64,000 bases of DNA. Origin: VXPQ01 sp965232485 (GTDB lineage: Bacteria > Bacteroidota > Rhodothermia > Rhodothermales > VXPQ01). The stretch covers positions 2,666,001-2,730,000 of the forward strand of contig OZ246975.1 of the NCBI GenBank assembly GCA_965232485.1, in the 5' to 3' direction. Below are positions 44,510 to 53,245 of the stretch, piece by piece; the first letter of the stretch is position 1, and the number at the start of each line of letters is the position of its first letter. A model generated the notes under the pieces. The model did not search any database, had not been told where the DNA came from, and was given only the letters and a program-made list of their open reading frames with translations. Position numbers and translations under genes: made by a program.

Positions 44510-46483
44510 CTACTTGAGGAGGATCATGGCTTTAACGGCGCGGCGACCGAGGTATTCCAGACTGTAGAAGTACGTACCGCTGGCCAAAGCGTGGCCTCCG
44601 TCGCCGGTCCCGTCCCAGATAACTTCATAAACTCCTGGGGCGTGCGATTGTCCGTGGACAAGTGTTCGCACGACGCGTCCGGTGATGTCGTACACGCGCA
44701 CGGTTACGTTCGTCTCGGACGGGATCGTGTAACCGATCGCAGTGCTCGGGTTGAACGGATTCGGATAATTCTCGTGCAGTTCGAAGCCGGCGGGGAGGGT
44801 AGACGGATCCTCTTCCGCGGAGACGATGGAGGCGTCATCAGCGAATTCGTAGATGCGTACGAAGGCGCGGACAGGGGCTGGGGTGGTTTCCCGCACGGTG
44901 CGATCATATCGCATACTGTCGGCGTCGGCATTCCACACCTCATCAATTACCTGCAGGCTATCATCCACGCCCTGGAAGGAAAGGGCAACCTCGTTGAAGC
45001 CGTCCTCGTCCGGATCTCCGAGGAAGACCACGCCAGACGGAAAAACAGGGTCGCCGGCGAAGGATGACGTGCTCCCCGCTTTCGATTGCGCTACCTCGTA
45101 GTACATGCTCATCTCTCCCAGCGAATCGCGGTAGACGCGGTTGAATCCTGTGGAGTCGATGTCGTTGCTTGTGTCGATCGATGTCAAAACATAGCTGCTT
45201 GAGCTGGTTGGGTTACCGCCCGTGTACTCCGCAACGTTCAGGAAATTGGACGGCTTGTTCGCCATGAAATCGGCTGCGCCGTAGCCGCGGCCGCCTACCA
45301 GCACATCCATCTTTCCATCCTGATCCAGGTCGCCGACCGCTGCGCCTCCAGCACCGACGTCCTTGATCACGTCGATTACAAAATCATCCGCTGTAATGGA
45401 AAGCACGCTTTGGTTATCGTCGTAATCCATCACGGCGACATGGCCAGTGTAGAAATTCGGATAGAAAGCTTCGTCGTTTCCATCGCCGTCAATATCGCCC
45501 ATGGCTCCCCCAAAAAGGGCTACATGGTCGCCGATTCCGGCGGTTGCTTGCAGGAAGCGATTCATGCCCGCCGCGGTGTCCGGCAGAGCTACCGTATTGG
45601 GGCCTGTGGCCGTTCCGTTAAAGAAATTGAAGCTGTTCCAGGCGTGATACGAGATGTCCATCATGCCGTCGCCGTTCATGTCGCCGGCAAGAATGGCGTT
45701 GGGACTCCCCCCGCCCAACTTGTTGCCGCCGTCTCGGGCGTTCACTCTCGATTCGATATTCCAGGTGGCAAACGTGTTGGCAGCCTGTCCCGTTTCGATA
45801 TCCCCCGTCAGGGACAGCACATAAAACACGTCGTGGCCGTTAGAGCCGGTTCCTCCTGCGTTTGCCGGGATAAGCAGTTCCTGTTGGCCGTCGTTGTCGA
45901 TGTCGAGGGCTGTCATGTTCTCGGCGCGAGACGACCACGCCGGGTCAAAGTCAGCGACAAGGTCATCCATATCATAGAAATTGCCTACGGCTGCGGGAAA
46001 GTCGCCATAGTTATTGGAGCCTTGCCCGTCGTATTCCCACACATACGCTCCTACAGTCAGGACGGCGTTTTCGGTTTTATATCCGTTTCCGGCCACATAG
46101 ACGATTTCTCCCCTGCCATCTCCATCCAGGTCTGTGCCCACGGCGTATCGCGCGTTCGTGCTGGAACCCGAGGAGTCGATGAGCGCAGTCGAGTAGACGT
46201 GCTCCCAGGAATCCACACCCTGATTTTCGATGACATGCACCCGGCCTCCGGCCGTGTGTTGGGCCACCAGAATTTCCATTTTGCCGTCGCCGTCCAGGTC
46301 GTACGGCCCGGAAATCCCGCGGGCGCCATTCTGAACGCCCACGGCGAAGGGGTCCGAAAATTCAGTGCCTTCGGGCGAGAAATAGTATTCCAGACTTTGC
46401 GCCGAAGCCGTCCCGGCGCCCATCGTCAGCAGGACGAGGGCGGAAAGCAAGGAGAGAGAACGAGAAGCAGTAACGAATTTCAT
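44510..46483 (-). CDS. FG-GAP/VCBS repeat protein with T9SS sorting tail
   Basis: A 657-residue secreted protein. ATG 46483 gives the signal peptide LLSALVLLTMGAGTASA; the frame further upstream is not protein-like. The body has at least six FG-GAP-type units of the form DxDGDGxxE (GPYDLDGDGKMEILVAQHT; DIDGDGNDEAFYPNF), which fold as a calcium-binding beta-propeller. The C-terminus (NYPNPFNPSTAIGYTIPSET to the end) is a canonical T9SS type A domain. A similar but shorter paralogue lies at 47111 on the other strand. Adhesion is the usual role of such propellers, inferred here. It is 86 bp upstream of the TonB receptor gene and may share its transcript. Confidence 0.88.
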   Translation of the reverse strand: MKFVTASRSLSLLSALVLLTMGAGTASAQSLEYYFSPEGTEFSDPFAVGVQNGARGISGPYDLDGDGKMEILVAQHTAGGRVHVIENQGVDSWEHVYSTALIDSSGSSTNARYAVGTDLDGDGRGEIVYVAGNGYKTENAVLTVGAYVWEYDGQGSNNYGDFPAAVGNFYDMDDLVADFDPAWSSRAENMTALDIDNDGQQELLIPANAGGTGSNGHDVFYVLSLTGDIETGQAANTFATWNIESRVNARDGGNKLGGGSPNAILAGDMNGDGMMDISYHAWNSFNFFNGTATGPNTVALPDTAAGMNRFLQATAGIGDHVALFGGAMGDIDGDGNDEAFYPNFYTGHVAVMDYDDNQSVLSITADDFVIDVIKDVGAGGAAVGDLDQDGKMDVLVGGRGYGAADFMANKPSNFLNVAEYTGGNPTSSSSYVLTSIDTSNDIDSTGFNRVYRDSLGEMSMYYEVAQSKAGSTSSFAGDPVFPSGVVFLGDPDEDGFNEVALSFQGVDDSLQVIDEVWNADADSMRYDRTVRETTPAPVRAFVRIYEFADDASIVSAEEDPSTLPAGFELHENYPNPFNPSTAIGYTIPSETNVTVRVYDITGRVVRTLVHGQSHAPGVYEVIWDGTGDGGHALASGTYFYSLEYLGRRAVKAMILLK

Positions 46484-47110
46484 GGCGTTAAGTGGGGTTT
46501 TAGGTCGTTGAGGGGCCGCTTGCGTTGTTGCGGGCCTAATACTGTAGCAAACCCGAAGGTAAGATACAAGCGATATAGCAACGCAAGACCCATGTTTTTG
46601 ATCCCGCGCGAACCGGCAGGGCCATTTTACGCCGTTTGTTCTGGCGCGACACTGGCTACGTTCCCGCCCCCGCCCTCCCCGAATCATTCCCTTCGCGGCG
46701 AAGGCGATCTGTTCCGGCGCGCGGACTGGCCGGACTCCGCGTCGCCGGTTTTGCCGAGCGGCGAAGGGAGCGTTTTCTATCCGGGCCTCTTCACGCTATT
46801 CGGCTTGCTCGTTCGCCGGGGACGATGCGCCCGCGCTGCATATGGCGCCGCGAAGGACGGAGGCGCCGCCTCCCTGCCTGATCCGGATCAATACGCGCTG
46901 CAAAGAAGCCCGACGGTTTTCTCGCCCTCGCAAAAAAGAAGAAGATGCGACTTTGCGCTGTTTTAAAGCGCAGTGCATTATATTCAAGCCTTGCCGGCAG
47001 TACCTTAACATCCGTACCTTGTTGGCCCTGGCGCGCAGCCAGCGCGTTTCCGTGCGCTTACGCTTGAGAGCGTACTTCCTCAGTCTTGCGAACCCAATCC
47101 ATTCGAAAAC
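46484..47110. other. Divergent intergenic region between two FG-GAP genes
   Basis: A 627-bp spacer that must carry promoters for both FG-GAP genes. Bases 46677-46700 are identical over 24 bp to 49135-49158, which encode the last residues of the T9SS tail of the glycosidase gene; this may be a relic of another such gene. A partial CTTGCCGGCAG palindrome is near 46989. No further gene was seen. Confidence 0.45.
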
Positions 47111-48805
47111 ATGAAACGATTTCTACTGCCTCTTCTTGCGCTGTTGACATGGGCCGTCGCCCCGCACTTTGTTTTAGCCCAAGTCAACATCAACACCACG
47201 CCTGACGTGCGGGTAGCCTGGACGCTGGATCCTCGCGCTCATCCGGACATATTCGATCATTATCCTGACCAGGACGACGCCGAGCAGGGCTTCGGCGCGC
47301 GCAGCGTACTGACCGGAATGGACTTCGACGGGGACGGCAACAAGGAAATTCTGTTCACGACCGACGAAACGCTCGCGCCCCAGGGGCCGGATCCGGGTAT
47401 GCTGGACGTGGTTCTGTATGAAAACGCAGGCGACGATATGTACGAGCATGTGTGGAGCTTTACGCACGAACCGTCCAATTCCTTGCCCGCCCTTGCGTAC
47501 GGCGACATCGACGAGGACGGTCTGTACGAGATTTACTTCGGGGTGCCCACCATCAACGACGCCGCGGACGACCTGCTCATCTTCGAGCAGAACGCCGACA
47601 AGACGTTTCCCGCCGAGCCAACCGTGAAATACGGATACGGAAAAGACGGGGCGCTGGACTTCCGGCCTTCAGGTTTCGTCATCGGCGATTTCGACGGCGA
47701 CGGAGCGCAGGAACTGGCCACGACGTCTCGTACGAACGGCGCTCGCGAACTCGTCATCATTTCGCCGGCAGCGGGGATTGACGCCTTCGCCACGTTTACG
47801 GTCGAGTTCGAACTCGGCGAACAGGTTCTGGGAGGCGGAGGCGTCTATGACGTAGACGCCATCGACTTCGACAACGACGGCGCCATGGAAATCTGGGTCA
47901 ACACCTGGGATAATTTCTCATGGGCCATCGTGGAGGCGACGGGCGCGGACGCGTATCGGCTCGAAGCGGAAATCAACGGGACGGACGACCGGGACGATCC
48001 GGGTTCGTTCAATTCCCACAGGTTGCCGTTCCATGATGCGGACGGCGACGGACGGATGGAACTGCTTGCGCCCATGACCAACGGCCGGCTATACTATCTA
48101 GACCAGGTGGACGACGTATCCACGATCACGGGGGCCAGCTTTGAGGAAGTGGGGGTATACGACGCTACAGGCCGAGCGAGAGGGGGCGATATAGGCGACA
48201 TCGACGGCGACGGCAATTTCGACGTCGTGGCCACGAGCGGTACGTCCGAGACGGTCGTGCGTATCGAGTACAATGGCTCCGGAAGTCCCGCCGACTCGAC
48301 CAGTTACACATGGACAGTGATGGTCGACTCGGCCGATGAAGGGGGCGTTGTCGAACGGTATTATCCGCTGCGCATCACGGACGACCTGGACGGCGACGGC
48401 AAGAACGAGATCGTTTTGACGAACCTTTTCGCCAGCAATCCGGGCCAACCGATCATCGTCGTGCTGGAATCCACGGGGATGGAGCAGGTAACAGGCGCGG
48501 AAGACGAGCCGTTCGAATTGCCTGAACAGTTCGTATTGCATCAGAACTATCCGAACCCGTTCAATCCCTCCACGACCATCGAGTACGAGATCATGGAGGC
48601 TGCGCCCGTTACGGTCCGCGTATACGACACGTTGGGTCGCGTCGTTTCGACCCTCGTTAACGGGTCGGTGCAACAACCCGGAACGCACCAGGCGCAGTGG
48701 GATGGCCGCGCGGACTCCGGTTCGCCATTGGCGAGCGGCGCGTATTTCTACTCGCTCGAAACGCCGGGCTTTCGCCAGATGCGACAGATGATGCTTGTCA
48801 AGTAG
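47111..48805 (+). CDS. FG-GAP/VCBS repeat protein with T9SS sorting tail (paralogue)
   Basis: A 564-residue secreted protein with signal peptide LLPLLALLTWAVAPHFVLA. The body has repeated DxDGDGxxE units (TGMDFDGDGNKEILF; GDIDEDGLYEIYFG; DDLDGDGKNEIVLTN) of a FG-GAP beta-propeller. The C-terminus (NYPNPFNPSTTIEYEIMEAA to the end) is a T9SS type A domain very like that of the protein at 44510. The two are divergently arranged across a 627-bp spacer, probably by an old duplication and inversion. A strong terminator lies 49 bp after the stop. The function is likely surface attachment, but no ligand is known. Confidence 0.88.
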   Translation: MKRFLLPLLALLTWAVAPHFVLAQVNINTTPDVRVAWTLDPRAHPDIFDHYPDQDDAEQGFGARSVLTGMDFDGDGNKEILFTTDETLAPQGPDPGMLDVVLYENAGDDMYEHVWSFTHEPSNSLPALAYGDIDEDGLYEIYFGVPTINDAADDLLIFEQNADKTFPAEPTVKYGYGKDGALDFRPSGFVIGDFDGDGAQELATTSRTNGARELVIISPAAGIDAFATFTVEFELGEQVLGGGGVYDVDAIDFDNDGAMEIWVNTWDNFSWAIVEATGADAYRLEAEINGTDDRDDPGSFNSHRLPFHDADGDGRMELLAPMTNGRLYYLDQVDDVSTITGASFEEVGVYDATGRARGGDIGDIDGDGNFDVVATSGTSETVVRIEYNGSGSPADSTSYTWTVMVDSADEGGVVERYYPLRITDDLDGDGKNEIVLTNLFASNPGQPIIVVLESTGMEQVTGAEDEPFELPEQFVLHQNYPNPFNPSTTIEYEIMEAAPVTVRVYDTLGRVVSTLVNGSVQQPGTHQAQWDGRADSGSPLASGAYFYSLETPGFRQMRQMMLVK

Positions 48806-48853
48806 CCGCCTGTCTTCGCAAGCGGCGCGCAATGCGTTCCGCGAAAACAAGGG

Positions 48854-48889
48854 AAGGCCCTTCCTCGCAAGAGGGAGGGCCTTTGCTTT
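48854..48889 (+). terminator. Rho-independent terminator
   Basis: A 13-bp stem (48854-48866 and 48871-48883; AAGGCCCTTCCTC with one G-U pair), a 4-base GCAA loop and a following T-rich tail, TTTGCTTTG. It stands 49 bp after the FG-GAP gene on the plus strand and is the clearest terminator in the window. Confidence 0.85.
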
Positions 48890-49127
48890 GGCGTAGATCC
48901 GCTGCCGAAAAGACCGATGGCGGCTAAAGATATTTTCTCACTTTTCTTCATACCCTGTCTGGTCCATAGAGCAATCGACGAATTTTCTGAAATCCCCTTT
49001 GATAACTTACATTGCTTCGCCATTTGACCAACGAGGCCCTCAGAGGCGGTTCGGGTTAATTGGACAGCGTTTTCGGGGTCTTGAGGCGCAGGATTGTCAA
49101 GCCTCTTAATGAGCCTGACGTTTGCCT
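48890..49127. other. Spacer with a solitary IS3-type end
   Basis: A non-coding stretch after the terminator. At 49048-49067 it holds a 20-bp sequence (GGTTCGGGTTAATTGGACAG) that matches the 11948-11967 end of the IS3 relic at 19 of 20 bases. No transposase sequence lies beside it. It is either the scar of an excised or deleted element or an unrelated short repeat. Confidence 0.5.
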
Positions 49128-50981
49128 CTACCGCCCCCGAATCATTCCCTTCGCGGCGCGGCGGTTTTCAGCGTCCAGCACATAGTAGTAGGCCCCGGGG
49201 GCGACGGCGCGGCCTCCGGCGTCCCGTCCGTCCCAGCGCATGGCGTGGCGGCCTTCCGGCTTCCATCCGCCCCCGGCCAGCCTTGCGACTTCCCGCCCCA
49301 ACACATCATATATATAAAGCGCGACAGGGGCAGGTCGTTGCAGCGCAAACCGTATTTCCACCGTTTCCCGGAACGGATTAGGGTAGCTCTGTTCCAGTTC
49401 GAACATTTCCGGGCGCTCGGTTTCGGCGCCGGTTGGCTCCATATCGAGGGATACTACATTGCTGGCCTCGCTTTCTATGGAATTCGCGCTGACGGCCGTC
49501 ACGAAATAATGCAGAGGGTCGGCTCCGGCAACCATTCCGCGTCCGTCGACGAACGACGTTTCTCCGGTCACGGCGATCAGGTTGTTCGGATCGTCCATGG
49601 CGAAGGCGGGAGGCGGCGGCGCAGGGGATTGCATCCGATACACCGCATACCGCCGCGCTTCGGGCGCGGAAGAGGCCGGCGCCGTCCAGGAAAGCCGTAC
49701 GCCGTCCGCGCCGGTCAGCGAAAGGGTCAGTTCGCCGGGGGCGTCTGGCGCAGACATGTCTTTCCATTCCATGGGGGGCGTCAGCGCCGGCGCGCGGTGC
49801 AAAGTCGTTCGCAGCGTGTCCGCAAAGCCTTGCGACGAAAAGGCGGTGATGTTTTTCGCCCGAAAGAACACGCTGCCCTGAATGTCGTCGCGGGCGCGGT
49901 TGAAGCGGACTTGCCGGGGCGCTTCGCGCGCCGAAAACAGGTTGCCGCTGAATGTGGCCCGGTCTGCCTTGTACAAACCATGCCCGACATACAGGTGCCG
50001 CCCCGCTTCGGCGGCGCGTTCGGCCCACCAGGGAGCCAGTTTGGCGTAATCCTGTCCGCCGCCGAAAGCCCAGTAGAGTTGCGGCGCGAGGTAGTCGATC
50101 GTTCCGTCGTCCAGCCACGCCGTGGCGTCTCCGTAGATTACGTTATAAGCGTCCAGTCCCGTAATGCCCGAAGGCACCCCGTTTTTCCAGATTCCGAAGG
50201 GGCTTACGCCGAATTTTATGGATGGGCGAATGGCCTGTGCGCTGTCCGCCACCTGCGCCACGAAAAGATTTACGTTGTCGCGCCGCCAGTCTCCTATGCT
50301 GCGAAACCCCCTCGGATCGTTGTTGAAGGTTTCCCGATCCTCGGAGGCGATCCGGGGCGAGTATGGATAAAAATAATCGTCGAAATGCACTCCGTCGATG
50401 TCGTAGCGCCGGACCACGTCCGCAATGACGGTCGCAATGTAGTCGCGGACTTCCTGCAATCCCGGGTTCAGCACGGTCAGATTGCCGATGGACAGCGTCC
50501 ATTCGGGATGTTGCTTCGAGATATGGGAGGCGTGGTTGGCGTACCCCGATCCGCGCACGGCCCGATAGGGATTGAACCAGGCGTGCAACTCCATGCCTCG
50601 TTTGTGCGCCTCTTCCACGGCGAACGCCAGGGGATCGTAGAAAGGACTGGGAGGGACGCCTTGCGCGCCCGTAAGCCAGTAGGACCAGGGTTCGTAGGGG
50701 GAATCGTACATGGCGTCCGCCTCGGACCGAACCTGAAAAAACACCGCGTTAATACCCGCCGCCTGCAACTCGTCCAGCATGACGGCGAGCTGCGCCTTTT
50801 GCTGCTCGCTTATGAGCGTTCCCCGCGCGTTGGGCCAGTCCAGATTGATGACCGTGGCGATCCAGGCCCCCCGGAATTCGTGCTTGAGCGCGAGCTGTGC
50901 GGATGCGGAAGGGGAAAGCGCTGCCGCGAGGGCAAGAATCGCTGCCGCCGCGCCGCAGCGAATATGTTTATGGAAAGGCAT
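49128..50981 (-). CDS. Glycosyl hydrolase-like family 10 (GHL10/DUF187) protein with T9SS sorting tail
   Basis: A 617-residue secreted protein with signal peptide (AAAAILALAAALSPSASA). Residues about 32-350 are the GHL10 TIM-barrel: EFRGAWIATVINLDWPNARG at the start, then AVFFQVRSEADAMYDSPYEP, ELHAWFNPYRA and DGVHFDDYFYPYSP. These carry the Asp and Glu residues expected for a glycosidase. A fibronectin type III domain (ADGVRLSWTAPASSAPEARR) and a T9SS type A domain (SYPNPFRETVEIRFALQ to the end) follow. The family acts on polysaccharide, possibly peptidoglycan or envelope glycans. The 5' end of a second copy survives at about 51896-52073 in the chimeric pseudogene. Confidence 0.9.
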   Translation of the reverse strand: MPFHKHIRCGAAAAILALAAALSPSASAQLALKHEFRGAWIATVINLDWPNARGTLISEQQKAQLAVMLDELQAAGINAVFFQVRSEADAMYDSPYEPWSYWLTGAQGVPPSPFYDPLAFAVEEAHKRGMELHAWFNPYRAVRGSGYANHASHISKQHPEWTLSIGNLTVLNPGLQEVRDYIATVIADVVRRYDIDGVHFDDYFYPYSPRIASEDRETFNNDPRGFRSIGDWRRDNVNLFVAQVADSAQAIRPSIKFGVSPFGIWKNGVPSGITGLDAYNVIYGDATAWLDDGTIDYLAPQLYWAFGGGQDYAKLAPWWAERAAEAGRHLYVGHGLYKADRATFSGNLFSAREAPRQVRFNRARDDIQGSVFFRAKNITAFSSQGFADTLRTTLHRAPALTPPMEWKDMSAPDAPGELTLSLTGADGVRLSWTAPASSAPEARRYAVYRMQSPAPPPPAFAMDDPNNLIAVTGETSFVDGRGMVAGADPLHYFVTAVSANSIESEASNVVSLDMEPTGAETERPEMFELEQSYPNPFRETVEIRFALQRPAPVALYIYDVLGREVARLAGGGWKPEGRHAMRWDGRDAGGRAVAPGAYYYVLDAENRRAAKGMIRGR

Positions 50982-51194
50982 AACGCGCCGCGTTCGGATG
51001 GATGATTCTGGTTGCGCAGGCGATTCCCGCTATTCTTCCTTCGCTACCCTGCGCGCAATACCCGCCGTTAACGAAAAACGGCGTTCATTCGTCCATTGCG
51101 GGCGCGGGTTCGGAGGCCGAAACCAATGCGCCCCCTGTTTTGCGTCCCGGGATCGCCCGTCAAGGCGTTCGGGGCTACCTTGTTTTCAGAGACG

Positions 51195-51410
51195 CTACAC
51201 GAAATACCCGCCTATGATGGCGGCTATGATCAAGACGGCGCCGACGGAGAGCCGGTTTAGCAAGCGATTCTCGACGGCTTTGATCTCCGTTCTGACCTCC
51301 GCGGTTTCTGCTTTGATCTCCGTTCTGACCTCCGCGATTTCTGCCCGCACAAAATCCTTTGTGGCGATCCCGTGGGCCAGAAGTTCCTTGTAATCAATGG
51401 CGTTTTCCAT
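51195..51410 (-). CDS. Small coiled-coil protein with C-terminal membrane anchor (unknown)
   Basis: A 71-residue protein; ATG 51410 is chosen because the longer frame has no protein-like composition. It has an amphipathic helix with a duplicated AEVRTEIKAE segment (heptad-like, coiled coil) and one C-terminal transmembrane helix (LSVGAVLIIAAIIGGYFV). It resembles small DUF1640-like or phage-type tail-anchored proteins, but I cannot assign a family. The same pattern (helix then C-terminal anchor) occurs in the protein at 52143-52730, though the sequences differ. Confidence 0.6.
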   Translation of the reverse strand: MENAIDYKELLAHGIATKDFVRAEIAEVRTEIKAETAEVRTEIKAVENRLLNRLSVGAVLIIAAIIGGYFV

Positions 51411-51809
51411 GGGTCGTTCTCCATTGGCTGGTTTCAGATACGTTACGCGAATAAAGCGGCCTTGTTCAGGCTTCCGGGCCGAAAAATGCGGTTTTCGCCT
51501 CGGTTTTTCGCATCGCCCGGCTCGTTTTGCGGTCGCAACCGCTCGCCGCCCATGCCCTTTGCGCGCCGCTTCATTCACTCCTTGACCAGCGGGTCGGGGC
51601 CGTTTTCATCTCGTTCGTCCCGCCGTCGCCCCCATAGACACATTGCTTTGTGGAATATAACCTTTTCGGGGAAATTTATTCCGCCAACCCCAGAGGCAAG
51701 GCTTCGTTGCCCCCTAAAAAAGTAAGGGACGACTGCGGCGCCTTAAAAGCGCCTTTTCTACTCCTTTTCTATACCTTTTTTATACCTTTTCTACTCATTT
51801 GTCGCTCTT
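51411..51809. other. Spacer with a duplicated 3' region
   Basis: A 399-bp stretch. From 51724 it is a copy of the region downstream of the haem-protein gene (matching from 53171), including a GGCGC/GCGCC hairpin followed by TTTT at about 51738-51757. The copy carries an 11-bp insertion relative to the original. Bases 51411-51723 show no gene or repeat. Confidence 0.5.
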
Positions 51810-51892
51810 TTACCATTCCTTGACCACAGACGCCTCTGCGCTTCCGGGCGGGGCAAGCAGTTTCACGCGCAGAGCGCCTTCTGCGTGTTGCG
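51724..51892 (-). repeat. Copy of the haem-protein gene 3' end (duplicate of 53171-53328)
   Basis: This 169-bp segment matches 53171-53328 with few substitutions and one 11-bp insertion. The last 28 codons of the haem-protein gene and about 75 bp beyond its stop are included. Homology stops abruptly at about 51892, where glycosidase-like sequence begins. Confidence 0.85.
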
Positions 51893-52071
51893 TCTTCTGC
51901 TGGTTATTTATAGAGACGCCGCGCGAACCCGGCCAATCGAGATTGATGACCGTGGCGATCCAGACTCCCCGGAATTCGTGTTTGGACGCGGGCTGCGCGA
52001 ATGCGGGAGGGGAAAACGCTATCGCGGCGGCAAGGAGCGCGGCCGCCGCAAATATGTTTATGGAAAGACAT
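51810..52071 (-). pseudogene. Chimeric pseudogene: glycosidase 5' end joined to haem-protein 3' end
   Basis: On the minus strand, the relic ATG at 52071 begins like the GHL10 gene (MSFHKHI). A frameshift follows within ten codons, and the other frame continues as a signal peptide and KHEFRGVWIATVINLDWPGS, matching GHL10 residues 32-52. After about 60 residues the same frame switches to QHAEGALRVKLLAPPGSAEA and ends VVKEW, the exact tail of the protein at 53246-56746. No protein of this form can be functional as GHL10. It could be translated from an alternative ATG at 52112, but there is no sign of that. Confidence 0.8.
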
Positions 52072-52142
52072 GGCGTACCGCGGACGGCCGGCAGGGCTCT
52101 GGTTGCTGTCATGCGCGGCGAGCACGCTGGTTGGCCTGTTCT

Positions 52143-52730
52143 TCAGAAAAACAAACCGTATACAGCGGCGCAAGCAGCGATGATAGCCGCAAGGACACCG
52201 ATAATAGCCAGAGCATCCTTGAATCGTTGTTGACGAGCCGCAATAACGAGATCGTCTCGGCTACCATCAAGAAGATCAACAAGATTGCGCAAGTCTCTGA
52301 AAATTTTCATGTACCGAGCTGTCTCTTCCGAGGCTGGCAAGTCGTCGGAACGAGGCGCTGAAATCATGCGTTGCGCTTCGCGAATTAGTCGAGAAGCATT
52401 GCGAATTTCCGGAACAACTTTCCTGATCGCAATACGCTGGTGATCCTTTCTGAAATCTTCTATATAGTTGATCGCTGCATCAATGCCTGCTTCCGCTGCC
52501 TCATACATTGCGCGCTCGCAATGCGATATAGCCTCACGGAGTTTCTCAATGTCCGTGATCGTTCCATCAGGCCCAAGCGATTTTAAGAGGTGGTGTCCGG
52601 CATACCGCAGTTGATTGTGGGCCGGAAGCGCCACGGCGCCGCGAAATTGCCAAACCTCACGGGCAAAAGAATCTGCCCTATCGTAGAGGTCGCGATATTG
52701 GTGAAGTGTGGAATCAACGTTTTTAGGCAT
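52143..52730 (-). CDS. Helical protein with C-terminal membrane anchor (unknown)
   Basis: A 195-residue protein; ATG 52730 overlaps the stop region of the upstream small gene by 8 bp, so the two are translationally coupled. Residues 1-165 are predicted helical and charged (TLHQYRDLYDRADSFAREVW, then KLREAISHCERAMYEAAEAG). A C-terminal hydrophobic helix (ALAIIGVLAAIIAACAAVYG) would anchor it in the inner membrane with the rest in the cytoplasm. I do not recognise the family. GC content is lower than in neighbouring core genes. A tail-anchored regulator or a membrane effector partner are both possible, with no direct evidence. Confidence 0.65.
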   Translation of the reverse strand: MPKNVDSTLHQYRDLYDRADSFAREVWQFRGAVALPAHNQLRYAGHHLLKSLGPDGTITDIEKLREAISHCERAMYEAAEAGIDAAINYIEDFRKDHQRIAIRKVVPEIRNASRLIREAQRMISAPRSDDLPASEETARYMKIFRDLRNLVDLLDGSRDDLVIAARQQRFKDALAIIGVLAAIIAACAAVYGLFF

Positions 52731-52995
52731 CGTCCCAACGAAAAGCCAAGGCGCGTTCACGCTCTGCGTCCAGTTCCTTCCGGGTGGTGTATTTCCCTTG
52801 CTGCAAGAGAACGTTACCCGAAGAATGCTTGGCAACGATTCGCCTGTTGGATTCCCGCCGGGCTTTTTCGCGCTTTGCCGGATCCGGAGGCAAGGGCGTT
52901 ACGGTGAAGACGTTTTTCAGAATGGCGAGGGGAGAACGCATGACGGTGTCTGATTGCATTGCAGGGGTAGTCCCTGAGGCATGACGTCGGGACAT
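52723..52995 (-). CDS. Small basic protein coupled to the tail-anchored helical protein (unknown)
   Basis: A 90-residue protein, ATG 52995 (MSRRHASG). An alternative start lies upstream at 53016. The sequence is basic and polar, with a central stretch TVTPLPPDPAKREKARRESN and no transmembrane segment or signal. It overlaps the following gene by 8 bp. No family was recognised. It could bind nucleic acid or the partner protein, judged only by charge. Confidence 0.5.
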   Translation of the reverse strand: MSRRHASGTTPAMQSDTVMRSPLAILKNVFTVTPLPPDPAKREKARRESNRRIVAKHSSGNVLLQQGKYTTRKELDAERERALAFRWDDA

Positions 52996-53245
52996 GTTTG
53001 AGGTGGAAGCACCCAACGCTTACGCCATAGTACGCAAATTCGATGAAAAAATTCCAGAAATGTGCTTTTTGTCCCTGTCAACATCCTGATTCGGGATAAT
53101 GCTGTCCAGGCAATCCGGGCCACCTCTCAGCGCGTCTTTTATGCCTTCGTTGCCGGCTGCCAGACCTCTAAAGGGACGACTGCGGCGCCTTAAAAGCGCC
53201 TTTTCTACTCCTTTTCTATACCTTTTCTACTCATTTACCACTTTT

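Noticed and set aside
48748..49023. 91-residue minus-strand frame after the FG-GAP gene
   Set aside because: It runs through the terminator hairpin and the end of the FG-GAP gene and has no recognisable features or ribosome-binding site.
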